Positions 49,493-61,007 are shown, numbered from the stretch's first letter. The stretch: DNA of 64,000 nucleotides from Puccinellia tenuiflora (GCA_012064385.1 QRDG01000527.1:2494349-2558348), one strand, 5' to 3'. The notes: a model not told the origin generated them from the letters alone. Numbers and translations: made by a program.

Positions 49493-49649
49493 ATTGCCCA
49501 TGTGGTCATTACGGCAAAGAAAAAATAAGAGAGAAAAAAACAGAAGCCCATTACTACCGGTTGTCATGTGGCTGATCCAACACTGGTTTTGCCCATCCGG
49601 AAGCTTGCGCATCTGTCTTGCATTGTCGTGAGCAGCAAATCGACCTTCG

Positions 49650-49750
49650 ATCCAAGCAGCCGCAAGACTTCTCTAATGATCTAACGACCGTCCCAAAAAA
49701 GTGTTGGGAATGTTGTAGATCATTAGAGAGCCTTGCAGCTGCTTGGATCC
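49650..49750. repeat. Foldback 1 (short-loop hairpin)
   Basis: GATCCAAGCAGCCGCAAGA with CTCTAATGATCTA on the left pairs with TAGATCATTAGAGAG and TTGCAGCTGCTTGGATC on the right. Arms are about 35 bp with a loop of about 32 bp, so the size resembles a plant miRNA precursor. Confidence 0.7.
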
Positions 49751-49812
49751 GACCGAGGGGCATGGCTACGACTTCCACCACCACTCCCACCTCCTCGGCA
49801 ATTCATCATTGT

Positions 49813-50005
49813 GTCACCCTAATCCAGTGGTTGGATTCAACCTACCTGAGGGCTTGTGTTTCCAACAGCGTCGTTGTGTTGTTCTTATTCACCGACCTAC
49901 AGGAGGTGCCTCCAATGGCTGGCCGGTGAACAAGGACAAACACAATAATGCCAGGGAACATGCCAGCAGGTAGGCTAAATCCAACGATTGGGTTCGGTGC
50001 CAAAG
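49813..50005. repeat. Foldback 2 (long imperfect hairpin)
   Basis: Left arm 49813-49906 pairs imperfectly with 49921-50005 (GGTTGGATT with AATCCAACG; CCTACCTG with CAGGTAGG; TTGTGTTGTTCTTATTCACCG with CGGTGAACAAGGACAAACACAA across mismatches). The loop is about 14 bp. Confidence 0.65.
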
Positions 50006-50023
50006 GTAGATGCTCGAAAGAAA

Positions 50024-50540
50024 CCGAATGATTTGTATTCGGTCTTTGCCTTCCGTACTCTTGTTCTTCATCTCCTCCTCGATCATGTTTGGTATTTATA
50101 GCTAAAAGATCAGGGCAACTCTTCATCTTTAGTCCCGGTTGGTAGATTGAACCGGGACTAAAGGAGCGTTGATATGTGTGCCATATCTTCTGCTTGAGAT
50201 CCAACGGCTCAGAAGCGCTCGAAAGAAACACACCCTGATCCAACGGCCCACAAGTGCTCTAAAGAAACACACGATCCGTGTGCTTCCGATCAAACGGCTC
50301 ACAAGAGCTCCAACGAAACACACGATCCATGTGCTTCTGATCCAACGGCTCACATATCAACGCTCCTTTAGTCCCGGTTCAATCTACCAACTGGGACTAA
50401 AGACGAAGAGTTGCCCTGATCTTTTAGCTATAAATACCAAACATGATCGAGGAGGAGATGAAGAACAAGAGTACGGCAACAACGGAGAAGAAGCTAGTCA
50501 AACTAGTCCGGAAGGCAAAGACCGAATACAAATCATTCGG
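50024..50540. repeat. Foldback 3 (about 155-bp arms, near-perfect)
   Basis: Left arm 50024-50179 is the reverse complement of 50350-50540 apart from an extra segment of about 33 bp in the right arm (50474-50508) and a few mismatches. Each arm contains one CACTA-type TTTAGTCCCGGTT / AACCGGGACTAAA pair. The loop has three to four repeats of GATCCAACGGCTCACAAG type. Confidence 0.8.
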
Positions 50541-50775
50541 ATTCGCCTGCATACGTCCAACAGTGCATTTTATATGCAGGCACTCACGAGCCACTGTTGG
50601 GCTGTATGCAGGTGAAACCATGTGTTTTGTTCTATATCTAGGAATCCTTCAGTTCATCGACCGAATACAAGTCATATAAGTCATTTGATATGCAGGTAAT
50701 CACAAGTCAGGTGAAACCGTGTGCATTTGATAAAAGGTTTAATACATTATTACACATCACCACCAACATCCCTAT

Positions 50776-53700
50776 CTAGTCTGTCCCTTTCTTCTTCGTG
50801 TGTGTCCCTTTCTTCTGATTGCGTCGCAACCATGGACAATCTTCATCATTCAACGCGATGGTTGGGTCAGTTTTAACCGTGAAGGGGGGAATTTCATGAA
50901 AATTATTGTAATCTTCCGACATGTCCGTCTTGTCCTCCACTCCTACGATGTTTATTTTTCCTGAAAGAACTATGTGGTGCTTTGGCTCATCGTATGACGT
51001 ATTCGCTTGCTTATCTTTTCTTTTTTTCGGTCTGGAAGACATGTCCTTCACATAGAAAACCTGAGCCACGTCATTGGCTAGGACGAATGGTTCGGTGTCG
51101 TACCCAAGATTTTTTACATCCACCGTAGTCATTCCGTACTTCGGGTCTACATTTACCCCGCCTTACAGGTTGAACCATTTGCACCTGAACAAAGGTACCT
51201 TGAAAGAAGGTCCATAGTCAAGTTCCCATATCTGCTCTATGTAACCATAATATGTGTCCTTTTTCCCATTGTTGTTTGTTGCATCAAAGTGGACACCACT
51301 GTTTTGGTTGGTTCTCTTTTATCTTGGTCGGTCGTGTAAAATGTATTCCCATTTATCTCGTACCCTTGAAAAGTCAATATAGTCGACGATGGTGCTATGG
51401 CCAACAAGTATGATTGTTCTTCAACAGTGTTGTCATTAATGAGACGTGTTTGCAACCATCCGCTGAAAGTCTTCATGTGTTCTCTTTCAATCGATTCTCC
51501 AGGCTGCTCCGGGCATTTAGAGCGTAAAATATTCATGTGTTCCTGGATATACGGAGCCATCAAGATGGAATTATGTAGAACTGTGTAGTGTGCTTGATTG
51601 AAAGAATCCCAGTCCTTACACATTATTGCTTTCTTTCCTAGCGTGCCTATTCCACGCAGTCTCCCCTCATGGCGCGATTGAGGAACACCGATCGGCTTAA
51701 GGTCAGGAATAAAGTCAACACAAAACTCAATTACATCCTCTGTTCCATAGCCCTTGGAGATGCTTCATTCGGGCCTAGCACGGTTATGAACGTATTTCTT
51801 TAAGACTCCCATGAACCTCTCAAAGGGGAACATGTTGTGTAGAAATACAGGACCGAGAACATTAATCTCTTCGACTAGGTGAACTATGAGGTGCGTCATA
51901 ATATTGAAGAAGGATGGTGGGAACACCAACTCGAAGCTGACAAGACATTGGACCACCTCCCTCTGTAAACCTGGTAGAGTTAATGGATTGATCACCTTCT
52001 GAGAAATTGCATTGAGAAATGCACATAGCTTCACAATGGGTACTCGAACATTTTCCGATAGAAGCCCCCTCAATGCAATCGGAAGTAATTATGTCATAAT
52101 CACGTGGCAGTCATGAGACTTTAGGTTCTGGAACTTTTTCTCTGCCATGTTTATTATTCCCTTTATATTCGACGAGAAACCAGACGGGACCTTGATACTG
52201 CTCAGGACTTCAAAAAAGATCTCCTTCTCTTCTTTGGTAAGAGCGTAGCTGGCAAGACCTTGATACTTATCTGGATTCAGGTGGTTGTCTCGTTCGTGCA
52301 TACGTTGGTGGTCCTGTCGTGATTCCGGTGTATCTTTTGTTTTCCCATACACGCCCAAGAAGCTTAGTAGGTTCACGCACAGATTTTTCGTCACGTGCAT
52401 CACGTCGATTGCAGAGCGAACCTCCAGTATTTTCCAATAGGGTAGCTCCTAAAATATAGAGCACTTCTTCCACATGGGTACGTGTCCATCAGCGTCATTC
52501 GAAACAGATAGACTGTCAGGACCCTTTCCAAAGATTACTTTTAAGTCCTTGACCATGTCATATATAACATCACCATTAGGTAATTTAGGATTCGTCTGAT
52601 GATTTGGCTCACCTTTGAAATGCTTGCCTTTCTTTCTTACGGCATGCCCTTTTGTAAGAAATCGCCGATGCCCCAGGTACACATTCTTGTTTCCCATATG
52701 TATACTTTCAGTCTCAACTAAACAGTGCGTGCATGCATTGTATCCCTTGTTTGACTGTCCTGAAATGTTACTAAGTGCAGGTCAATCATTGATGGTTACA
52801 AACAGCAACGCTCGTAGGTCAAATTCCTTTTGTTCGTGCTCATCCCACGTAGGTACACCTTCGTCACGTCACAACTGTAAAAGTTTTTCAACCAATGGCC
52901 TCAGATACACATCAATGTCGTTGCCCGGTTGCTTCGGGCCTTGGATGAGCACTGGCATCATAATGAATTTCCGCTTCATGCACAACCAAGGAGGAAGGTT
53001 ATAAATACACAGAGTCACAGGCCAGGTGCTATGACTAGAGCTCTGCTCCCCGAAAGGATTAAAGCCATCTGTACTTAGCCCAAATCTTAAGTTCCTTGCG
53101 TCAGCTGCAAATTCCGGGAACTCCCTGTCGATTTTTCTCCACTGCGACCCATCGGCGGGGTGTCTTAACATCAGGTCTTTCAAACGGTCTTCTTTGTGCC
53201 ATCGTAACAACTTTGCATGCTCTTTGTTTTGGAACAAACGTTATCGTGGTATTATAGGAGCATACCACATCACCTTGGCAAGAACCCTCTTCCTAGGGCA
53301 CGGCTCACCCTCAACATCACCAGGGTCATCTCGCCTTATTTTATACCGTAATGCACCGCATACCGGGCATGCATTCAAATTCTCGTACTCCTCACCACGG
53401 TAGAGGATGCAGTCATTGATGCATGCATGTATCTTCTGCACCTCTAATCCTAGAGGGCAGACAACCTTCTTTGCTTCGTACGCACTGGGGGGTAATACGT
53501 TATCCCTTGGAAGCATCTTCTTTATTATTTTCAGTAATTTTTCAAATCCCTTGTCAGATATACCATTCTCTGCCTTCCATTGCAGCAATTCCAGCGTGGT
53601 ACCAAGCTTTTTCTGGCCATCTTCGCAAGTTGGGTACAACAATTTCTTGTGATCCTCTAACATACTCTCCAACTTCAACCTCTCATTTTCAGTTCCGCTG

Positions 53701-54101
53701 TTTATCTGTGCATCAAGAATGGCCCGACCAAAATCATCATCGTGCTCATCAACAATGGGCTCTTCTTCAGCTTCGTCTTCCCCCATTGCAGTATCACCGT
53801 CTTCGGTGAACGTAGGATAGTTGTCATTATCCTCTTCTTCTTCATTTTCTTCCATTATAACCCCTCTTTCTCCGTGCTTGGTCCAACAATTATAACCGGA
53901 CATGAAACCATGCTGCAACAGGTGGACGTGAATGGTTTTTGAGGTAGAGTAATCCAGCGTATTCTTGCAGACGCTACATGGACAAGAAATAAAACCATTC
54001 GACGGCTTGTTTTTCTCAGCCACACGGAGAAAATAATGCATGCCATTAATATAGTCGGGAAATCGTCGGTCACTATACATCCATTGCCGGCTCATCTGCA
54101 T
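50776..54101 (-). pseudogene. CACTA TNP2-type transposase (TNPD), broken
   Basis: The catalytic CACTA transposase. The start MSRQWMYSDRRF lies just after 54101. Order: transposase-associated domain with CPCSVCKN (53980-53950), an acidic linker, a zinc-like CPVCGALRYK (near 53370), the TNP2 core (GLSTDGFNPFG near 53060; LFVTINDxPALSN; GYNACTHC), the DUF4218 region (LPIALRGLL to FERFMGVLKKYVHNRARPE, 52073-51765) and DUF4216 (DTYYGYIE to FRCKW, about 51260-51170), then a Lys-rich end at 50776. One frame is open from 54101 to about 51320 except for TAA near 53241, TGA near 52869, TGA at 52784, TAG near 52449, TAA near 52089 and TGA near 51765. A one-base shift near 51318 and TAA at 51165 follow. 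Several stops replace expected Trp or Gln. Confidence 0.9.
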
Positions 54102-54252
54102 TATATAAATATATCAAAAACTATTGCACTACATGAAGAGTATATAATAGTGACCAAATTAGTTAATACAAGTTCATCACATTAAAACCAAAGTAAAGTA
54201 ATTGTAATGCATAGTCCTCATAAAACATACATTAATTGAAACTAACATACAA

Positions 54253-54737
54253 CTATCTAAATAATTTAAATCCAACACCAAATGCGATCAAAATCGCAAC
54301 TAAGGTAACTACTGAACCAACAACATAATGGTACCAAGCCTCCTGACTAATGGAATATTTTCTAATCTTTTTAATCTTCAAGCGCATTGCATCCATCTTG
54401 ATCTCATGGGCATGTGCGACGTCGGCAAGCTTGAACTCGTGTTCATCGATGATGTCGGCAAGCTTCAACTCCAATTTCATCTTCTCTTCTAGGCATTGCA
54501 GACGAAGATCTTCACTTCTTTCCAATTTTGCTTTCAAATCATTGTTTTCTTTTACAAAAAACTCGACAATAGGGTCGGTTGGAATTTCCGGTTCAACTAC
54601 CTCCTAGATAAAAGTTTCTATGTCAATTTGGTAGGTATAGTTGTTTTAAACACGAAATGAAACAAATAGTTATGAAAATATACCACATCCGAATCATAGA
54701 CCGGACAAGGGCCGACGGGGGCGGATATCAAAACCAT
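54253..54737 (-). CDS. Coiled-coil protein with C-terminal membrane segment, intact two-exon CACTA gene
   Basis: Exon 1 is 54737-54684 (MVLISAPVGPCPVYDSDV) and exon 2 is 54603-54253, joined in phase 0 (GTG|GTATAT ... ATCTAG|GAG). The product is 134 residues. Residues 35-95 are a charged heptad-like coiled coil (LKAKLERSEDL, MKLELKLADI, HEIKMDAMRLKIKKIRK). Residues 110-131 are a single hydrophobic segment (VVGSVVTLVAILIAFGVGF) ending KLFR: a tail-anchored layout. It sits upstream of the transposase on the same strand and has no lesion although its neighbours have many. Similar proteins seem to travel with grass CACTA elements, but their job is unknown; nuclear-envelope or ER anchoring is inference. 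Confidence 0.7.
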
Positions 54738-55234
54738 GACACTATACATATAAAAAAAACATAAGAAAAATATACAAGAAATAAATATGCTTTTAAATCA
54801 TACATGTCATTTTTCTTAAAATAGAAGATAAAGAAAAAAAGCTCACCGAGGTGGTGCCGGTGACGGGACGACGCGGGCTATCGACGGCGGTGAGGACGGG
54901 ACGACACTAAAATCCACAAATAATAAATTAATTTGAGCTCAAAATGCATATAAAAAATAAACTCTCTAACTTAGGCATTTCATCAAACACCTTGCTTGCA
55001 CTACAAAAACTGAAATGAGCTAAACTAGCAACGAAATGAGCTAAAGTTGCAACTTCGGAGGAAAGGATGATGTTGCTAACCCTTGAATAGATGGGGTGCC
55101 TTTAATCCTCACAATTGGTGCAAAAAAATGGGGATTAACTTGAGTGAGGGAGAGGAAAAGGAGGAGAAAATGGTGGAAGATGAGCTCAAAATGGAGATGA
55201 GCTCGGGTGGAAGAAGATGATATAGTGCAGGGAA

Positions 55235-55480
55235 GACCTTTGGTCCCGGTTCGTGGCTGGAACCGGGACCAAAGGGAGCCCGCCAGGGGTCCCACGGCTA
55301 CTGCCGCATGTGCAGACCCTTTGGTCCCGGTTCCAGCCACGAACCGGGACCAAAGGTCCCAATAGAACCGGGACGATTGCTCCCCGGCGCCCCGGCCGAT
55401 GGAACCGGGACCAATGACCCCTTTGGTCCCGGTTTTTTATTATTGCGGGACAAAAGGGCAAAACGGAAGGGCATTTTTCC
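55235..55480. repeat. Right CACTA subterminal repeat array
   Basis: At least six TTTGGTCCCGGTT / AACCGGGACCAAAG copies in both orientations sit just inside the right terminus, matching the left array. Confidence 0.88.
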
Positions 55481-55613
55481 ACTAGTGAAAGTCCCTTCAT
55501 CCAAAAACTTCCAGCACCTAATTTAGCTGCTAGCTCTAATTTAGCACCATCGATCCATTGTCTCTACTTAAAGACATGTCCGGTACCTGATTGGACTTGA
55601 GCCCTAAGTGTTA

Positions 55614-56845
55614 GAGCATCCCCAGCCGTTGTGCCCCCCAGCACACTTTGCCGGTGGCTCCTGGGGGGCGCCGGCGTATTTTTTTTGTCTTGGGGAGACT
55701 AGTTTTGCCAGCCGCACCCCCACCCCACGAATTGGAGAGGACGCGTGGCGACGTCGCACGCGCTCTGGAGATGCCGCGGCCGCAGAAGTACACCACCGCC
55801 GCCGACCGGGAGCACACCCGGCACGCCGTACGCGGAGCGCGCTCGCCGGCCTGTTGACTAGCGCGCTCGCTCTACCTCCCACGCCGCTCGCCGCCGGCCA
55901 GGCCCCTCACTACACGTCCCGGTTCCCCTGCTTCCTCCTCCAGGCCGCATCCATGGGGTCCGCATCCATGGGGTCCCTCCTGCTGGCCGCCGGCGCGCGC
56001 GGGGAGAGGCGGGCGCTGCCCAACGCCAGGATCATGATCCACCAGCCCTCGGGCGGGGCGCAGGGGCAGGCCGCGGTGGCGATGCGGGAGCCTCCGGCGG
56101 CGACGAGGCCGGCGCGACATGGCCGGGGCGGCGCCGACGCGGCCACGGTGGCGATGCGGGAGTCCCAGGTGGAGAGGAGGCCGGCGCGGCGCCGCCACCG
56201 TCGTGGACGGAGTCCTCCCCGGCGCGCATCGGCGATGGGGGGCTCCTAGACCGAGGCGAGGCCGTCGCCCTGCGCTGGTGGACGGCGCGCTCCTCGGAGG
56301 CGAAGGCGTGCTGCCCGACGCGGAATGCGGCGGCGGAGACCTCGCCGGGGCGGCGCCGTCGGATGCAGAACTCCAGCACGCCAAATAGACATCCAGCACG
56401 GACATCCAGCACGGACCTATGGCCTTCTTGAGGCTCCGCCTGCGTGTCCGCGTTCACGGAGACGGAGAACGGCGCGCGCGGAGGACGGGCCACCGGCTCC
56501 AGCTCCGGCCGGCGCGGAGCGGCACACGAGGGGAGGCGTGGCCGGCCGGCGCGGTGATTTTTCTGGGCTGAGACGAGAGAGAGAGGAGAGAGGACGGAGG
56601 ACAGAGGAGAGAGGAGAGAGGAGAGAGAGGTGGGTGGCTGCCAGTGGGGCTTTTGCATGCAAAAGCATTCGCCGGCGCCCCCAGGCGAAACCCAGCAGGC
56701 TGGGTTCGGGTTGGGTTCGCCGGCGTATTTTTTTAGCAAATCCGGCGAAAAACGAGCTTCTGGGGGCGCGACTGGGAAAATTTTTGTACGCCGGCGTACA
56801 AAAAGTGCTCTGGGGAGGCTTCCTGGGGGACGGCTGGAGTTGCTC
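55614..56845. mobile_element. Non-autonomous Harbinger-type element carrying host gene sequence (Pack-type)
   Basis: The left end GAGCATCCCCAGCCGTTGTG and the reverse complement of the right end, GAGCAACTCCAGCCGTCCCC, are matching terminal repeats. TTA flanks both sides (55611-55613 and 56846-56848), the PIF/Harbinger duplication. The interior is GC-rich and contains a ClpP gene fragment. No transposase is present. Confidence 0.75.
55941..56073 (+). pseudogene. Captured ClpP protease fragment
   Basis: The plus frame reads AASMGS, then SLLLAAGARGERRALPNA, then RIMIHQPSGGAQGQA, the conserved centre of the Clp protease proteolytic subunit including the catalytic Ser (ASMG) and His (MIHQP). It resembles the nuclear-encoded organelle form in plants. 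A 15-bp tandem duplication (GCATCCATGGGGTCC twice) repeats the Ser motif. The left edge CTTCCTCCTCCAG looks like an intron 3' end, and similarity stops after GQA, so genomic DNA of roughly one exon was probably captured. It lies inside a chimeric open frame from 55608 to 56249 (213 codons) that begins at the element end. Too short to be a working protease. Confidence 0.75.
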
Positions 56846-56848
56846 TTA

Positions 56849-58956
56849 TACTCACATGCCGTGAACCTTTCGTCGCTGCCCAATAAGTCATCCACGTACG
56901 TACGGCAACTCTCCCTAATTAAGGTAGCCCGTAGAGTGTCAAACATTGCTGCGATTTTAGTAATGGCCGATCGACAAGGTGCTGTCAAGCCATCGCATCC
57001 AATATTCTGCAGATTTCTGTCCGACATGCGTGAAGGAAAGAAAACAATAATCCTTTCTCGTGGCCAAACTCTGAAAATTAACACAATCATGTTGGGTATT
57101 GTTCTAAAAAAATATGTATGTGGCAGTTGCTAATTCGATCTCCATCTGGCGCTGTTTATTAGACAACGCATTGATTTATCGTGTCTTAGTCATCGGTCAC
57201 CTTTAGGCTGCTGGTAGCTTCGATAGTCAGTTTTCTTCGTGAGAACATGGTTAGAAGACCAGAACAGTAATACTTTACTCCCTCCATTATAAAACTAGTC
57301 ATCAACCCGTGCATCCGCACGGGATCACTTTTTTCTTGACGCTGTTAATTGTGAATAACTATGATTATGTTGAAATCCAAAACCTATGGTTATATTGTAT
57401 CCTACATCACCAATTGTTCTTTTTATCCTGGATAAGTTGTTGATCTATAAATTAAAGAAACATTTTGTAGAAGCTCATGGGAGGCACTCAATGCTATAGA
57501 ACTAAAAACAAAAGGAACTCTCAAAATAAATTATGTGTACAATTTGATTATAGAAATATCAAGTAACAATCGATTGGGAAGTACTCTACTTGCAATAGAT
57601 GTATATATATATGATGTAACATCATCATAAATTAAAGAAGCTTATGTTCGATACGAAGGCTCTTACAAATGGGATTGTGTTAGGGACACTTGTACGCTTG
57701 CATCATATATACAGTTGGAGATTTTGATCTCGTGAACATTTATTAAATATTTCACACTACCTCTGAGCAACCGGCCAAGTTTTCGCATGTAAATATTTTT
57801 ATAATCCTACGAAGTCAAATATACTGATTACTGAAAATATATGTCATGAAGGTTCATAATATTTAAACAAACATGTCGCTTAATTTCTCTTATCACGTGT
57901 GCTACAAAACTCCATGGGGATGGTTAAGCTGATTTGCATGGCATAATAATACTTCCGGTTGGTATCATATGAGCTAGAAGAGGGTCTTCTAGAACTATGG
58001 CTATGCCACGATGGATTAACACACATGTGTGAGTTCTGCTCTTGCCTAGAAATATAATCCACGAAAACCGCAACAGATAATTACCGGTGTGCTCGGTCTC
58101 TACACCAGCTTTCTTCAAGACTATCTCTTTGGTTGAACTTTTGCTTTTGGCTTTTAACTTATACGCCACAAAAACACCTAAATAGTTGCTTTTGATTTTT
58201 ACTTTTGGGTTATACCATCATTCGGTAATGTCTAGTCAAAATTCAAATAAAAAATTTGGCTTATACACCAGTTCAGCCACTATCGTGTGTAGTCGTGTGC
58301 ATCAGACTGCTCATTAGCACATTTCTAATTATGCATGTGGCATTTGTCTAATTTGCTTATGAGGGTACACCGAATAAAGAATTGATTGTATAATTGCTCT
58401 CATTATGCATGCTTCATTCTGATCTAGAGAAGTTTGTAGATATTTTATGTTTGAGTTTTGGGGTAATATTTTTTTGCTTTATTTACGATGAGCTGCAGAA
58501 AAAATGTTGCTACATTGCATTTCATTTTTGTATTAATGCCGCATTCATAATTAGTAATGTCGTTGTTGCACTATTTTTTAAATATGTGACGGTATATTCC
58601 ATTGTGGCATTACTGGGATGGTCATAAGATAGGTATAAGATTTAGAAGCATCGACATGATCTATGAAAACACCACACACACATATTTAATCTACGCACAT
58701 ATTCTCAAATTCATGAATACAACTATGGAAAACCTAACCTTGATCGGTCAAATATGTGATTGAATTGCTAATTGCTGAGTTTCTTCTGTCCTCTTGTTGC
58801 TTAATGCCCCTAACCTACAGTATTGCACTACTAATTAGCTCGAGTGAAACCTTCCATATGAAACTGAAAGAACCATAATCATTCAAATAACACAAATACA
58901 ATAAAATACAATGTATTAATGTTTCTCTAATACCTGGAATTTATTGTTATATTACT
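56849..58956. other. AT-rich, no gene recognised
   Basis: 57283 has a lone Stowaway-like end (ACTCCCTCCATTATAAAA). 57309-57331 contains a small hairpin ACCCGTGCATCCGCACGGG after ACTAGTCATCA, text I associate with termini of a grass DNA transposon. No frame with recognisable domain. Confidence 0.45.
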
Positions 58957-59208
58957 GCACAAATAATTATGTTTTTCTAGATGTGCGAATAAGTCGAGAT
59001 ACATAAAATTCGATGTAACAACTTATGTTGATCTGAAACAACATCATGCATCAGGTTTTATTGTGTGAAGTTAATTGTTGCACAAATGATTATGTTTTTT
59101 AGATGCGTAAATAAGTTGAGATACATAAGAATATATTGAACAACTTATGTTGATCTGAAGTTATGTGAATCAATAATTCGACATCATACATCACGTTTTA
59201 TTGTGTGA
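58957..59208 (+). repeat. About 124-bp tandem duplication
   Basis: GCACAAATAATTATGTTTTT, ATAAGTCGAGATACATAA, CAACTTATGTTGATCTGAA and GGTTTTATTGTGTGAAGTTA occur twice in the same order with scattered changes. The following 750 bases to 59960 hold no gene. Confidence 0.75.
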
Positions 59209-59960
59209 AGTTAATTGCATCTAAAAGCTCTATGCTTTTGTACATTTATCACACGACGGAGGCCACATGGTGTAGTACAAATATAAATTAGCCTCAATCA
59301 TGGGATAAACAAAGCGTAAGCATACTGACCTGTATGCATGCTGTGGTGTGCAAATCCGGATGATGAAGCCACGCTCCTCGTACCTTGCATGGAATTTGAC
59401 AGTCCAAGAGACATTGGCCCATGCAGCTGCCTAATAGGTACCTGTGACGCAACCAATCAGTTAACCGAGTAGCTTATGAAAAACTGATAAGAATAGATGG
59501 GAAAGTATTAGGTATTCCCGCAAACGAAAATTAGTTAAGACAGATCAGTGAGAGATCAGATCGAGCACATGGCTGCAGTCCAGCATACTGCCGCGCGTGG
59601 CGGCGATTGAGCATGGGAAGTCGGAGAAATCTTCGCTGCCTTTGTACTTATGATCGAATCAACTGAAGACAGGAGGAGACGATTAGATTTATTAATATTT
59701 TATTCATTCCTTTTTTACGGAAGGAGATCGGAAGTGGAGAGTCGAACTCACGCGAGTCGAGCAGGACCGCAGAGCTGTCATTATATCCAACGGCTGATGT
59801 TTAGATCGTTGGTTGATTGGATGGACCAAATTTTCAACCTCCAAGATTAACGTGGAGACTCGTACGGTGCCTCCAATTAGTAAATATATATATAGTTGAG
59901 ACGTGTTTGTTTAAATATGGATGTATCTATATGTGTACAAACACATATCACATATCAACA

Positions 59961-60092
59961 CTCCCTTCATATCATACTATAAAATATTTTTGCTATTTGT
60001 ATGCGGACTAACTGATGTGTAGATTCATTCGTTTTATTCCGTACATAGTCATTCAAATAGCTAAAATATTTTATATTATGATATGAAGGGAG
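59961..60092. mobile_element. Stowaway-type MITE with full-length arms
   Basis: CTCCCTTCATATCATACTAT ... at 59961 is the inverted copy of the sequence ending ATATGAAGGGAG at 60092, with arms of about 45 bp (TAAAATATTTT, TAGCTATTTGAATG). TA follows on the right; the left neighbour is CA, so the duplication is imperfect. Confidence 0.75.
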
Positions 60093-61007
60093 TAATTTGC
60101 AACGGAGGAAGTATAATCTTATGAATACAGTGGTTCCATACTAATGGACACTGGAATATGTAGTGCTGACGCCCGATGGTTGGAAAGAAGGATGCACCGG
60201 CCATATGCCTTTAATTTGATTTCCAACTCACACCACCTTGGTCGGCACATGCTTGTATAATGTGTTTTCTGGTGTAAACTCTAAACCCACGCCGCTATAC
60301 TCTGTCACGTGTCACAAATAATCTGCCAATTCCGGTGTGGCTTACCGCGATTATGATTAACAAATTGCGTGCAAGGCTAGCCAGCTTAATGCATGTACCA
60401 ATGCATCACGTTAGCATAGAAGCATTAAAAATTTAAGAGACAATTAGTCCAATGCATTGGCTCTTAAGGATTGTATCTAAATTAAATAATTTAGTGCTCA
60501 TACACCAATATGATTGGGCTAGCAACTTTTTTAACTATGGCCACGTGCAAAGTTTGTATCACTCTCTTTCTTCAGTAACTATCATAGCACATCAGCAGAA
60601 TGCATATGAAACCGTGATAATAAACTTGCATTGGCATTGGTCGAAGTTAAATTTATTGAATGTCTTTTGACATAAAAGCCAGGTACACTGCCCATTTAAT
60701 TGAGATAACAAAAAATACAGAGATATTCACCCAGTTTATGAGGGTAATTTGGCGACATAAAAAAAAGTCGACAAGGCATGCAACACCATCGAAATAAGTA
60801 ACCTTTCACCACCAAAACATGACCCCTACCTGGATGATTGTGAACAAGATATCCGGTAATGCCGCGAAGAAGGTAAATGACACCTGTGGCTATCATCGTC
60901 GACCCCCGTCGAAAGCAAGGCTTTCACCCGAAACTGCACACGACCACCCCACCGAACCAAGGAAAAACTCCGACCACGCCAGGAGCTTCCATGGTCGACC
61001 CCGGTCT
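60093..61007. other. No gene recognised
   Basis: AT-rich with short frames only. 60780-61000 becomes GC-richer with repeated CGACCAC/CCGAC text, probably remains of another repeat. Confidence 0.5.

Larger units (their letters stand above)
42751..55487 (-). mobile_element. Complete CACTA (En/Spm-like) transposon, 12.7 kb
   Basis: It begins CACTAGTAGAAAAA at 42751 and ends TTTTTCCACTAGTG at 55487. Both sides are flanked by AAA (42748-42750 and 55488-55490), the 3-bp duplication of CACTA elements. Subterminal arrays of TTTGGTCCCGG/CCGGGACCAAA lie inside each end. All genes are on the minus strand: a small coiled-coil/TM gene, a TNP2 transposase, then a TNPA-type gene with a Ulp1-like end. Transposase frames are broken, so this copy depends on others for movement. 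Confidence 0.93.

Noticed and set aside
49660..49685. Foldback 1 arm as a copy of conserved miR167
   Set aside because: Only the last eight bases (ATGATCTA-like) agree; the rest of the arm differs, so naming a known miRNA is not justified.
49990..50015. TGCCAAAGGTAGATGCTC as miR399-like
   Set aside because: Partial resemblance over about nine bases only, at the foot of a hairpin arm rather than in a proper stem.
56032..57090. 352-codon minus-strand open frame
   Set aside because: It crosses the Harbinger-type element boundary at 56845 and lies opposite the ClpP-derived frame; composition is Pro/Arg/Ala only, so a GC-driven shadow.
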